Of a stretch of 64,000 nt of DNA, positions 9,625-18,608 are shown one piece after another. Source of the stretch: RPQJ01 sp963754125 (GTDB lineage: Bacteria > Pseudomonadota > Gammaproteobacteria > Steroidobacterales > Steroidobacteraceae); assembly GCA_963754125.1 (NCBI GenBank), contig CAVWEX010000002.1, positions 310,001-374,000 of the forward strand, read 5' to 3'. A program made the translations under genes and the position numbers. Within the stretch, counting starts at the first letter, position 1, and each line of letters starts with the position of its first letter. The notes beneath the pieces are model-generated. The model was not told the origin of the DNA, did not search any database, and saw nothing but the letters and a program-made list of their open reading frames with translations.

Positions 9625-11217
9625 CTACTCGTGGCCTTTCGACAACACCTCCTGGACGATATTCGACATGTCGAACGAATTTCCGCGCTGCACGGGCGGA
9701 TAGTCGATCAGCGTCTTCAGGTGCGCGTTCATGATCTCGCCCAGCGGGGCGAGTTGCCATGAGCTCTTCTGCAGCAGGTGACCGTAGGAATCGATCGATG
9801 AGTAGCTCTCGAAGGGGTCCATCCGCAGGTTGTAGACCATGGGCGCGGCGGTGCGCGCCACCACCGGCGCGTAGTAGTCCTCCTTGGTCGCGAAGTGCCA
9901 CTTCCAGGGCCCCATCCGCACTGCCATCATCTTGCTCTCGTAGTAGTAGAAGAAGTCGCGGCGCATGGACTCCGTCGACTTGCCGAGCCACCAGTCGAGG
10001 TTGTCGACGCCGTCGATGTACTGCTTCTTGTCGCGCATGACCTGTGCGTTGACGTCCTTTACGCCCGCGGCCGCCGCCAGGCTCGTGAACATGTCCATGT
10101 GCCCCTGGATGCCGTTGAGCGTCTGGTTCGGCTTGATCATGCCGGGCCAGCGCAGCATCGAGATCACGCGCAAACCGCCTTCGTAGGTCGTCATCTTCTC
10201 GCCGCGGAACGGCGTCGTTCCGCCGTGCGGCCACGACGAATGCTCCGGTCCGTTGTCGGTCGAGTACCAGATGATCGTGTTTTCGTCGAGGCCATTCGCC
10301 TTGAGGAAGGCCAGCACCTCGCCGACGTCGTGGTCATGCTGGAGCATGCCGCTGCCATGCAGGTCGGCCTCGGTCGTATGCTTCTCGGCCGCGTAGCGCC
10401 ACTGGTCGTTGAGTCGCGTGTAGAGGTGCATGCGACTGGCGTTGAGCCAGACGAAGAACGGCTTGCCCTCCGCTTTCGCGCGCGCCATGAAGTCTTCGGC
10501 CTTCGGGACCACTTCGCCGCCATCGAAGTTCTTCATCCGCTCCTGCGTCAGCGCCCCGGTGTCCGTGCAGCGCTGCTTGCCCACCTTGCCGAAGCGCGGG
10601 TCGACAGTCGCGTCACTGCTGTCGGTGGCGTAGCAATGGAGAACGCCGCGGGTACCGAATTTTTTTTCATAGGCCTCAAGGCCGCCTGGGTAGGCCTTTG
10701 CCATGTTCTGATAGTCGCGCTGCTCGGACTCCTCCTGCGTGTTCAGGTGGTAGAGGTTGCCGAAGAACTCGTCGAAGCCGTGCACCGTCGGCAAGTGCTC
10801 GTTGCGGTCGCCAAGGTGGTTCTTGCCGAAATGCCCGGTGCGGTAGCCGGCCTTCTTCAGCACCTCGGCGAGCGAGGGCGACGCGGCCTGCAGGCCGAGC
10901 TTGTCGCCTGGCATGCCGACCGTGGTCATGCCGGAGCGGATCGGATACTGGCCGGTGATGAACGACGCACGGCCCGCAGTGCATGACGGTTGCGCGTAGT
11001 GGTCCGTGAAGCGGACACCCTCGAGTCCGATGCTGTCGATGTTCGGCGTCGTGTACCCCATCGTACCCATGCCGTAGGCGCTGACGTTCTGCCAGCCGAT
11101 GTCATCACCCCAGATGACCAGGATGTTGGGCGCAGTCTTCGGCTGGGCCTCAGCAGGTGCGGCAGGTAGCAGCGCAATCGCTGCCAGACCGGCGAACATG
11201 GTGCGAAGCAGCTGCAT
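9625..11217 (-). CDS. Secreted arylsulfatase
   Basis: This 530-residue sulfatase would hydrolyse sulfate esters in the periplasm or outside the cell. A signal peptide covers about residues 1-24 (ends APAEAQ). The metal-binding NILVIWGDDIG starts near 31, and the formylglycine site SCTAGRASFITGQ is near 78-90. Later conserved blocks are GYRTGHFGKNHLG, SRMHLYTR and STDNGPEHSSW. The core motif is C-T-A-G-R, with Ala where the classical C-x-P-x-R motif has Pro. It lies between the SDR and the fumarylacetoacetase-like gene. The substrate is unknown; an aromatic or polysaccharide sulfate is possible. Confidence 0.92.
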   Translation of the reverse strand: MQLLRTMFAGLAAIALLPAAPAEAQPKTAPNILVIWGDDIGWQNVSAYGMGTMGYTTPNIDSIGLEGVRFTDHYAQPSCTAGRASFITGQYPIRSGMTTVGMPGDKLGLQAASPSLAEVLKKAGYRTGHFGKNHLGDRNEHLPTVHGFDEFFGNLYHLNTQEESEQRDYQNMAKAYPGGLEAYEKKFGTRGVLHCYATDSSDATVDPRFGKVGKQRCTDTGALTQERMKNFDGGEVVPKAEDFMARAKAEGKPFFVWLNASRMHLYTRLNDQWRYAAEKHTTEADLHGSGMLQHDHDVGEVLAFLKANGLDENTIIWYSTDNGPEHSSWPHGGTTPFRGEKMTTYEGGLRVISMLRWPGMIKPNQTLNGIQGHMDMFTSLAAAAGVKDVNAQVMRDKKQYIDGVDNLDWWLGKSTESMRRDFFYYYESKMMAVRMGPWKWHFATKEDYYAPVVARTAAPMVYNLRMDPFESYSSIDSYGHLLQKSSWQLAPLGEIMNAHLKTLIDYPPVQRGNSFDMSNIVQEVLSKGHE

Positions 11218-11304
11218 TGTCGGTTACCCCGTGTGTTGGTCTTGAAAACTCACCGTCATCGACGTGTGCTCCACTGCGGCCGCATCGACGCACACGCCCC
11301 AGGC

Positions 11305-12363
11305 TCATGCGGCTACAACGCGCGAGCGCTGCATTCCGAGATCGAGCTGACCGTCATCCGTGCGGATGGTCAGCTGCATCACGTCATTGGGTTGCAGGTA
11401 AAGCGGGTTTCGAAGCCCCGCCTTGATGAACATCTGCCATTTGGTTGCTTCAGAGACCAGATGGCCGGTCACGAAACGCGCCGCCTTGCCAGGCGCCTTC
11501 GCCGCACAACCGGCGGGCGTACCCGTCGCCAGCACGTCTCCCGCGTTAAGGTCCTGCAGCGCGGACAACTCGGTCAGCGTCTGGTGAGGCTTGTGCAGCA
11601 TCTCGCCACAGTAGCCGTCCTGGCGAACCTGTCCGTTGACGCTCAGGCGCATGTGCAGCTCGGGCCAGCGCTTCCACTCCTGCGGGTCGAGCAGCAGCAG
11701 CACCGGACCTGCGGGCCCGAACGTGCGATAACTCTTCCCCTTGTAGAATTGTCCCTGCGAAAGCTGTACGTCGCGGGCCGAGACGTCGTTAACGACGGTG
11801 ACGCCGGCCAGCACTTCGTGCAGACGATCGGGAGCGACCACCGTGCCGGAGCGGATGTCGCGCCCCAGCACCAGCCCCAACTCGATCTCGTAATCCAGCA
11901 GCTTGACGTGTGCCGGTCGCACGACGTCGTCATAGGGACCGGTGAGGCAGGACGACGCCTTGGTGAAGATCGTATTGAAGGGGAGATCGGCCGGGTCGAG
12001 GCCGGACTCGCGCACGTGGCTTTCGTAGTTGACGCCCTGACAGAGGAACTGCTGGTTGGAGGTGACGGGCGACAGGATGCGCACATGATCCATCGGGACC
12101 GCCGCCTGAGACGCGGTGAGCGCGCGGGCCGCCGCCTGGCCGGTGCGGATCACGTCGCCCGTCGTCGGGTAAAGACCCGGCAACGGTGCAATCGATCGAT
12201 CAAACGCGACGCCCCATTGCGCGAGCGTCTCGTCGGTGCCGTGGTTCGGAAGGTATCGGATGAGTGCAATGGCCATACGGGACTCGATGCGGCGGGATGG
12301 ATGGGTGCGTGGCAGTGGCTCATTCATACGGGCGAGCCGATCAATGCACGAAATCCGTCCCAT
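11305..12363 (-). CDS. Fumarylacetoacetate hydrolase (FAH) family protein
   Basis: FAH-family enzymes hydrolyse, decarboxylate or isomerise dioxo-acids from aromatic degradation, using a Mg site. The protein shows QGVNYESHVRESG, the metal-binding DYEIELGLVLG, VNDVSARDVQ and GTPAGCAAK near the C-terminus. The ATG at 12363 has a good GGAGG site with 4-nt spacing. Family-like sequence begins only at the internal Met at 12276 (MAIALIRYLP), so a 323-residue form is the alternative. It is divergent from the LysR-type regulator 256 bp away, which probably controls it. It fits a late step of ring-cleavage product breakdown; the exact reaction is unknown. Confidence 0.85.
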   Translation of the reverse strand: MGRISCIDRLARMNEPLPRTHPSRRIESRMAIALIRYLPNHGTDETLAQWGVAFDRSIAPLPGLYPTTGDVIRTGQAAARALTASQAAVPMDHVRILSPVTSNQQFLCQGVNYESHVRESGLDPADLPFNTIFTKASSCLTGPYDDVVRPAHVKLLDYEIELGLVLGRDIRSGTVVAPDRLHEVLAGVTVVNDVSARDVQLSQGQFYKGKSYRTFGPAGPVLLLLDPQEWKRWPELHMRLSVNGQVRQDGYCGEMLHKPHQTLTELSALQDLNAGDVLATGTPAGCAAKAPGKAARFVTGHLVSEATKWQMFIKAGLRNPLYLQPNDVMQLTIRTDDGQLDLGMQRSRVVAA

Positions 12364-12602
12364 CAGACCTCCGTTGGGTCGCCTTGGTCATGCAGGAACG
12401 CCCTCGTCCCCGGGGCCGCCCAGACAGGGGTGGAATTGCCTGTGCAGACCAGGGGACGAAGGACTTTGCTCGAAATTCGGACGCCGGAGCCCATTGATCC
12501 TGGGTTTCGCCGCATCCATGCCCGCGGTTCGCAGTCGAGACAGCGTTCGGCCCTTCTACGGGCTGGAAGCGAATACGTCCAATGAAATTGACGAATGGAA
12601 TT

Positions 12603-12619
12603 GATACGCTTCGCGTATC
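12603..12619. promoter_or_regulatory. Perfect 7-3-7 inverted repeat with T-N11-A, candidate LysR operator
   Basis: GATACGC-TTC-GCGTATC is a perfect palindrome ending one base before the GTG start of the LysR-type gene. It contains the T-N11-A pattern (12605-12617) expected of LysR-family binding boxes. Its position over the ribosome binding area suggests autorepression. It lies 240 bp from the divergent FAH gene, whose control from this site is inferred. Confidence 0.55.
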
Positions 12620-13606
12620 GTGATCGAACTGAGGCTAATCCAGCACGCGCTCGCCCTGGCACGCTTCCGCAACTACGCGCGAGCCGCGCAGTCCCTGCAT
12701 CTCACCCAGCCCACGATGACGCGAAGCATCGCGGCACTGGAACGGGCTGTCGGAGTCCGGTTGTTCGATCGCGGCCCCAACGGGGTCGAGCCCACTGCAT
12801 TTGGCAACATACTTCTGGACCGCGGTGCACGAGTACTCGCTGGCGAGGCGGACCTTCGGCGGGAGATCCAGTTGTTGGCCGGGCTGGACGTTGGCCGTCT
12901 CGCAGTGAGTGCCGCTCCATTTCCGTTCGAGATTTCCGTCGGAGCCGCGGTGGCACTGCTGATCGCGGCCCACCCAGGACTGAAGGTGCGGGCTCTACTG
13001 GCCGACCCTCGTGAAGTTGTCCGCGACGTCCTCGCACGGAGTGCCGATGTGGGTTTGGTCGATGTGCAATTCATCCGCGGTCAGACGGACCTGGTCGCTG
13101 AGGCCATGCCGCGGCATGCCTTCGTCATGGCCGGTCGACCAAGCCACCCACTGGCGGGCCGCGCCGGTCTGCGCCTTGCCGAAGTACTGGCCTTCCCAAT
13201 GGCGTCCACGCTCATCGTGAACGAAGCGGTCACGGCGGCAGTGGCGAGTGGGGGCGTCTCAGACCTGCTGGATGCCGATCATGGCGAATTGATCCCGGCG
13301 ATCCACGTCAATTCCTATGCCCTGGCGCGACAGATCGCGTGCGACACCGACGCGTTGGTTCCGGGTACCGCGCGGATGCTGGCGCCGGAACTGAACGCTG
13401 GACGGTTGGTACGCCTTGATTTCCACATGCCAGGCCTGCGCACCAATTACGCGATCATCCATCGGCAGGATCGCTCGCTGTCGCCGGCGGCACAGGCCTT
13501 CATCGATCGGGTGCGTGCTGTCGAGGCCGAGGTAGTCGCGACCGAAATACACGCGGGCACACCGGCGCGCCGACGCGTACGCCCAAGACGCCCACGTGTG
13601 AAGTAG
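12620..13606 (+). CDS. LysR family transcriptional regulator
   Basis: This is a 328-residue LTTR. The winged helix-turn-helix occupies residues ~1-60 (NYARAAQSLHLTQPTMTRSI then LERAVGVRLFDRG). The substrate-binding domain follows from about 90 to 300. The start is GTG at 12620; it places the HTH at the usual distance from the N-terminus, and no better ATG exists. The C-terminal ~20 residues are Arg-rich (RRRVRPRRPR), beyond the usual end of the family. It is divergent from the FAH-family gene and probably regulates it. Confidence 0.9.
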   Translation: MIELRLIQHALALARFRNYARAAQSLHLTQPTMTRSIAALERAVGVRLFDRGPNGVEPTAFGNILLDRGARVLAGEADLRREIQLLAGLDVGRLAVSAAPFPFEISVGAAVALLIAAHPGLKVRALLADPREVVRDVLARSADVGLVDVQFIRGQTDLVAEAMPRHAFVMAGRPSHPLAGRAGLRLAEVLAFPMASTLIVNEAVTAAVASGGVSDLLDADHGELIPAIHVNSYALARQIACDTDALVPGTARMLAPELNAGRLVRLDFHMPGLRTNYAIIHRQDRSLSPAAQAFIDRVRAVEAEVVATEIHAGTPARRRVRPRRPRVK

Positions 13607-13853
13607 ATGGCCTTGCCAGCGGACGGTCCGTCGGACCTCGGCAGGCCGATGAGATCTCGCAACTCATACAGCGCGAGCGTCCGGTGTCAGCGCTTTGACG
13701 GCGCGACGGCGGCCGAACCGAGAAGTCCACGAACGTACCCTTCCTAACGCAACTCAGCACCCATTCCGGCAGACTCGAGTACGCTGAACGATACAGGCTC
13801 GATCCGAAAGGAAAAACTGCGAAGAACCCTTTCCGATCCGCCGTCCGGTCGGA

Positions 13854-15245
13854 TCATCCGTCCCGCGGCAGCGAGATCCGCATCCTGAGTCCGCCACCGG
13901 CGGCCGGCTCGGCGACGATGTGGCCGCCGTGCAGCGCGATGGCCTTCGCGGCCACCGCGAGCCCGATGCCGGTACCGTCGCGCCGGGGTTCCTGCGCGCC
14001 GCCCTGCACGCGGTAGAAGGGCTCGAAGATCCGCTCCAGTTCCGCTTCCGGCACCCCGGGTCCGTGGTCGCGGACCGTGGCGATCACGCGATCCGGGTTC
14101 GCCTCCAGCGTCACCTCGATCGGCCCGTTCCCGCCGTGCAGCAGCGCATTGCGCAGCAGGTTGTCGAAGGCCGCGTGCATGAGCTGGGGGTCGGCGCGCA
14201 GGCTCATCGTCTCGGTGATTGCAGGCGAGGGAGCGGCGGCCCGCGAGCCGGTGCCCCCGGTGCGCCCCGGGTCCTGATCGATGACGACACGGAGGTCGAT
14301 CCGTCCCGGCGGGCTCTGGCTCTCGTACTCGGCGTCGTGCACGACCTGCCGGACGAGCTCGACGAGATCGACGTCCTGCCGCTCGAGCGTGGAGGGATCG
14401 CGCTCCAGGCGCGCGTAATTCAGGATCTGCGCGATCAGGCCTTCGAGCCGCTCACTCTCGCGCTCGATGCGCTCGAGCTGGGTCTCCGCGCGGGAATGAT
14501 CCTGGCGCGCGAGGCCCACGGCCATCTGCAGCCGCGCCAGCGGCGAGCGCAGCTCGTGCGAGAGGTCACGCAGCAGCTGCTGGCGTGCCGCGACCAGCGC
14601 CGCGAGCCGTTCCGCCATGGAGTCGAACTCGCGCGCGAGCGCTCCGATCTCGTCCGTCCTCGCCGCAACGGCCGGCGACGTTCGTGCCCCGAGGCGTCCC
14701 GCGGCGAGCGTCCGCGCCGTGCCCTGCAGGTCCACGAGCGGGCGGCTGATGGAACGCGCGAGCAGATAGGAGACGAGGCCGCTGATCAGGATCGCGAGGC
14801 CGAGCAGCACGGCGCGCGCGAACGGGGAGAACGGCGGAGAGAAGGGGCCGCGCCGCGGTGGAGGATCGAACATCACGATGAATCGCGTGCCGTCCGCTGC
14901 ATAGATCCGTCCGCCGGGCGGTCCGTGCGGCATGCGGTCGAGGGCCGCTCCCGGTGGCGGTGGCCGGCGCCGATGACGCGGCGGCTCCTGGCCGAGAATG
15001 TCGCGGCCCGATTCGTCGATGACCAATGTTCGCTGCCGGCGAAGGCGGGCATTGCGCTCGGTGAGCCAGGTGCGCAGGCCGTCGAGGCCGCCTTCGCGCA
15101 GCACATTCTCGGCCTGCCGGGTCACGGCGCGCGGTTCGCTGACGTCGGCGAGGAAATTGGCCGCCGTGATCGCGGTCGCCACCACGACGAATGCGACGAT
15201 GGCGATCCAGAACGAGGCGAAGACGCGCGTGAACAGGCTGTGCAC
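13854..15245 (-). CDS. Sensor histidine kinase, CpxA-like
   Basis: This is a 463-residue membrane kinase. A first membrane helix spans ~8-30, followed by a periplasmic sensor segment to ~140 with an unusual Pro/Arg-rich stretch. A second helix at ~145-163 leads into a HAMP linker. The phosphoacceptor box SHELRSPLARLQ has His230. The N box is NLLRNAL, and the ATPase G boxes are DHGPGVP and GTGIGLAV. The GTG start at 15245 sits 7 bp after the response regulator stop, as expected for an operon. The N-terminus and kinase core resemble CpxA, so envelope stress sensing is plausible but not shown. Confidence 0.88.
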   Translation of the reverse strand: MHSLFTRVFASFWIAIVAFVVVATAITAANFLADVSEPRAVTRQAENVLREGGLDGLRTWLTERNARLRRQRTLVIDESGRDILGQEPPRHRRRPPPPGAALDRMPHGPPGGRIYAADGTRFIVMFDPPPRRGPFSPPFSPFARAVLLGLAILISGLVSYLLARSISRPLVDLQGTARTLAAGRLGARTSPAVAARTDEIGALAREFDSMAERLAALVAARQQLLRDLSHELRSPLARLQMAVGLARQDHSRAETQLERIERESERLEGLIAQILNYARLERDPSTLERQDVDLVELVRQVVHDAEYESQSPPGRIDLRVVIDQDPGRTGGTGSRAAAPSPAITETMSLRADPQLMHAAFDNLLRNALLHGGNGPIEVTLEANPDRVIATVRDHGPGVPEAELERIFEPFYRVQGGAQEPRRDGTGIGLAVAAKAIALHGGHIVAEPAAGGGLRMRISLPRDG

Positions 15246-15252
15246 GATCGAA

Positions 15253-15993
15253 TCAGCCGTCCGTGGACGGGGCGGCCGCCAGGCCGAGCATGTAGCCCGC
15301 GCCGCGCACACCGCGGATCGGCGTCGTGGCCTCGACCCGGGCGCCCAGCTTGCGCCGGAGGTTGCTCACGTGCGTGTCGACGCTGCGATCGAGCCCCATG
15401 TGGCGCCGACCGAGCGCGAGTCGCGTGAGCTCGCTGCGCGAGACCACCTGGCCGGCCCGCCGCACCAGCAGCTCGAGCACGCGGAACTCGGCGTCCGTGA
15501 GCTCGATGCGCTCGCCGTCCACCCGCGCCTCGTGCAGCCCGGTCTCGAGCTCGAGTACGCCAAGGCGAAGCAGCTCCGGGGCGCCGCCTGCAGGTCCGCC
15601 TTGCGTCCGACGCAGGATCGCGTGGATGCGTGCGAGCAGCTCGCGGGCATTGAACGGCTTGGTGAGGTAGTCGTCGGCCCCGAGCTCGAGTCCGAGGATG
15701 CGGTCCACGTGCTCGTCGCGTGCCGTCAGCATCAGCACGGGCGTAGCCGACCCGGCGCGCAGCCTGCGGAGCACCTCGAAGCCGTCCGCCCCGGGCATCG
15801 TAACGTCCAGCAGCACGATGTCCGGGCGGTGCCGCTCGAGCCAGCGCAGGGCCGCGGTGCCGTCGGCCGCCGTCGCCACCTCGAACTGCTCCCGCTCGAG
15901 GTATTCCGCGAGCATGGTTCGCAGCTCGCCGTCGTCGTCGACGATGAGGACCTGCGGACGTCGCTCGGGCATGCGGCGAACGATAGCAGCCAT
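15253..15993 (-). CDS. Response regulator, OmpR/PhoB family, CpxR-like
   Basis: The receiver domain (residues ~14-125) has the acidic pocket VDDD, phosphoacceptor Asp63 in LLDVTMPG, and the conserved Lys in LTKPF. The C-terminal winged-helix domain begins near 150 (ELTDAEFRVLELLV). The receiver most resembles CpxR (LTARDEHVDRILGLELGADDY). Translation may begin at the second Met (15972), which better matches relatives; neither start has a clear ribosome binding site. It forms an operon with the histidine kinase immediately downstream. Confidence 0.9.
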   Translation of the reverse strand: MAAIVRRMPERRPQVLIVDDDGELRTMLAEYLEREQFEVATAADGTAALRWLERHRPDIVLLDVTMPGADGFEVLRRLRAGSATPVLMLTARDEHVDRILGLELGADDYLTKPFNARELLARIHAILRRTQGGPAGGAPELLRLGVLELETGLHEARVDGERIELTDAEFRVLELLVRRAGQVVSRSELTRLALGRRHMGLDRSVDTHVSNLRRKLGARVEATTPIRGVRGAGYMLGLAAAPSTDG

Positions 15994-16167
15994 CAGGCGA
16001 CGGTGCCCACGGTCAGCGCGGCATCTGCGATCGGGTGGGTCATCGGCTGCGACTCCGTCGAGGGCTGGGATGTCGCAAGCCTGCTGGCGAATGGGCGGGC
16101 GAGCCAGTCAAGAACTGACAAGCCACGCGAAGAATCGTGTCATCGCGAGAACCGGTCGGCTGCCCGA

Positions 16168-17421
16168 TCAGCCCTCGCGCTCGTCCTCCGCGGCCACCGA
16201 CTCGTCCTCGTCGGCGTCCTCCGTCCCGGGCTCCATCGCCACCGTGCTGCCGCCGAGATCGGCGCGGGAGTAGGCGAGCGAATGCTGGCCGATCTGCACC
16301 ACGTCGCCCTCGGCGAGGCGGTGGCGGCGAATGCGCTTGCCGCGCACGTAGACGCCGTTGGTGCTGTTCAGGTCCTCGATCCAGCTGCCCTCGAAGGTGG
16401 TCACCACCTGGGCGTGGTGGCGGCTGATGAAGCGGCTGTCCACCTGCAGGTCGTTGTCCAAGGTTCGGCCGATGATGAATCGCCCCGGCACGAGATAGGC
16501 CTCGCTGACCACCTCGCCCTTGAGCGACAGCACCAGCCGACCGACCGGCGGCATCTCCTGCGGCGCCGTGTCGTCGATGCCGGGGCGCAGCTGCGTCGAG
16601 GTGCGTGCCGCGTACTCGACCCACTGCAGCTCGGCGATCGCGGACTTCAGGTCCTCCATGGACACCGTCGTGTGGTCCTGGGCGAAGGCGGAGAGCAGCG
16701 CCGTGTCGCAGAGCGTGTTCGTCAGGCGCGGGATGCCGCCCGTGTAGCGGTAGATGAAGGGGATCGTCCCGGGCTCGAAGATCTCCCGGTCGCCGGCGCC
16801 CGCGATGCGCAGTCGGTGGCGTATGTACTCGGCCGCGTCGGTCTCGCCGAGCGCCGTCAGGTGGAAGCGCAGCCGCACCCGCTGGCGCAGCTGCACGAGA
16901 TCCTGCGAGTCGAGCTTGTCGTTCAGCTCCGGCTGGCCCGCGAGGATGATGCGCAGGACCTTTTCCTTGGTCGTCTCCACCCCGGACAGCATCCGCACTT
17001 CCTCGAGCACCTTGTTGCTCAGGTTCTGCGCCTCGTCGAGGATCAGCAGCACCTTGCGGCCGCTGGCGTACTGCTCGATCAGGAACTGGTTGAGCGTGGC
17101 GAGCAGCTCGGCCTTGCGCATCTTGAACGGGCTGAACCCGAACTGCGCGAGCAGGGTCTGCAGGAACTCGGTCGGCGAGATCTGGGTCTGGTTGATCTGC
17201 GCGACCACCACGTCCTGCTGGATTTCCTTGAGGAAACTCTCGATCAGCGTCGTCTTGCCGGAGCCGATCTCGCCGGTGATCACGACGAACCCGTCCGTGA
17301 ACCAGATCGTGGACTCCATGTACGCCTTGGCGCGGGAGTGGATCTGGCTCAGGTACAGGAAGCCCGGGTCCGGGCTCAGTCGGAACGGCAGTTCTTTGAG
17401 CTGGAAGTGTTCGAGGTACAT
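16168..17421 (-). CDS. ExeA-like AAA ATPase fused to a C-terminal FHA domain
   Basis: This is a 417-residue protein. The N-terminal AAA+ ATPase of the ExeA/general secretion pathway type starts MYLEHFQLKELPFRLSPDP. Its Walker A motif is GEIGSGKTT (50-58) and its Walker B LLILDEAQ. The region from ~300 to 395 is a forkhead-associated domain, recognised by FIIGRTLDNDLQ, SRHHAQV and LNSTNGVYV, which binds phosphothreonine peptides. The C-terminal tail is acidic. The ATG at 17421 is the family start. The protein may couple ATP-driven assembly or secretion to Ser/Thr phosphorylation, but no kinase gene is adjacent. Confidence 0.85.
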   Translation of the reverse strand: MYLEHFQLKELPFRLSPDPGFLYLSQIHSRAKAYMESTIWFTDGFVVITGEIGSGKTTLIESFLKEIQQDVVVAQINQTQISPTEFLQTLLAQFGFSPFKMRKAELLATLNQFLIEQYASGRKVLLILDEAQNLSNKVLEEVRMLSGVETTKEKVLRIILAGQPELNDKLDSQDLVQLRQRVRLRFHLTALGETDAAEYIRHRLRIAGAGDREIFEPGTIPFIYRYTGGIPRLTNTLCDTALLSAFAQDHTTVSMEDLKSAIAELQWVEYAARTSTQLRPGIDDTAPQEMPPVGRLVLSLKGEVVSEAYLVPGRFIIGRTLDNDLQVDSRFISRHHAQVVTTFEGSWIEDLNSTNGVYVRGKRIRRHRLAEGDVVQIGQHSLAYSRADLGGSTVAMEPGTEDADEDESVAAEDEREG

Positions 17422-17522
17422 GCAGGCAATGCTCCGGCCGGTACTATACGGGGCACTCCACGGGGCACAACAACGCGGTCCGTCACAGTCCCGGCGGCGG
17501 GCGGCCCTCAGGCGGCGCCGGG

Positions 17523-18608
17523 TCACCGCGGCACGAGGCGCAGCAGCTTCCCGAGCAGGCGATCGCGCTCGGCGACGCTGCGCGCCACCACGGTGACGTG
17601 GCCGAGCTTGCGGCCGGGCCGCGGCGCCTTGCCGTAGTCGTGGTGGTGGGCGCCCGGCACCGCGAGCACCCGCGCGCGGTCCGGCAGGGTCCCGATGAAG
17701 TTCACCATCGCCGAGTGGCCGACGGCGCTCGTGTCGCCGAGCGGCAGGCCCGTGATCGCGCGCAGGTGGTTCTCGAACTGCGAGGTGACCGCGCCCTCGA
17801 TGGTCCAGTGCCCGGAGTTGTGCACCCGCGGTGCCATCTCGTTCGCGATCAGCCGGCCCCGCTCGACGAAGAATTCGAGGGTGAGCACGCCGGTGTAGCC
17901 GAAGTGGTCCATGACGCGGCGCAGGTGGCCCTCGGCCGCGCGCTGCAGCCGCGCGTTGCGGGTCGGCGCCACCGTCACGCGCAGGATGCCCTCGCGGTGC
18001 GTGTTGAGCGCGAGCGGGTAGGCCCGGGTCTCGCCGTTCGTGCCGCGCGCGCCCACGATGGAGACCTCGCGGTCGAAGGCGACGAAGCCCTCGAGGATGA
18101 GCGCCACGCCGCCGAGCGCTTCCCAGGCAGGCGCCACGTCCGCGCGCCGCTTGAGCACGCGCTGGCCACGACCGTCGTAGCCGAGGCGGCGCGTCTTGAG
18201 CACGGCGGGCAGCCCGACCGCGGCGACCGCGGCCTCGAGGTCGGCGAGGGAGTCCACGGTGCGGAACGGTGGCGTCGGGATGCCGAGTTCACCGAACAAC
18301 TGCTTCTCGAGCACGCGGTCCTGCGACACGCGCAGCGCGTCCACCGGCGGATGGCAGGGGCGCAGCTCGGCCACTTCCTTGAGCGCGGCCACGGGCACGT
18401 TCTCGAACTCGTAGGTGACGAGGTCCACGCCGCGGGCGAGTTCCCGCAGGCTGGCCAGGTCGTCGAACGCGCCCGTGACGATCGGTGCGACGCGCGCACC
18501 CGGCGAGTCGGCGCTGGAGTCGAGGAAGCGGAAGTCGAAAGCGAGGGGGAAGCCTGCCAGTGCCAGCATCTGCCCGAGCTGGCCGGCGCCGACGATGCCG
18601 ATCTTCAT
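17523..18608 (-). CDS. purK: 5-(carboxyamino)imidazole ribonucleotide synthase PurK
   Basis: PurK is an ATP-grasp enzyme that carboxylates aminoimidazole ribonucleotide to N5-CAIR in de novo purine synthesis. The 361-residue protein starts with the nucleotide-binding loop IGIVGAGQLGQML. It shows KTRRLGYDGRGQ and the metal-binding end of the fold, NEMAPRVHNSGHWTIEG. The start overlaps the purE stop by four bases (ATGA), so the two are co-translated and probably act as a pair. Confidence 0.96.
   Translation of the reverse strand: MKIGIVGAGQLGQMLALAGFPLAFDFRFLDSSADSPGARVAPIVTGAFDDLASLRELARGVDLVTYEFENVPVAALKEVAELRPCHPPVDALRVSQDRVLEKQLFGELGIPTPPFRTVDSLADLEAAVAAVGLPAVLKTRRLGYDGRGQRVLKRRADVAPAWEALGGVALILEGFVAFDREVSIVGARGTNGETRAYPLALNTHREGILRVTVAPTRNARLQRAAEGHLRRVMDHFGYTGVLTLEFFVERGRLIANEMAPRVHNSGHWTIEGAVTSQFENHLRAITGLPLGDTSAVGHSAMVNFIGTLPDRARVLAVPGAHHHDYGKAPRPGRKLGHVTVVARSVAERDRLLGKLLRLVPR

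Noticed and set aside
13795..13853. Imperfect inverted repeat GAAAGG...CCTTTC between the convergent LysR and kinase genes
   Set aside because: Only six paired bases with a 16-17-base loop and no T-run; too weak to call a terminator.
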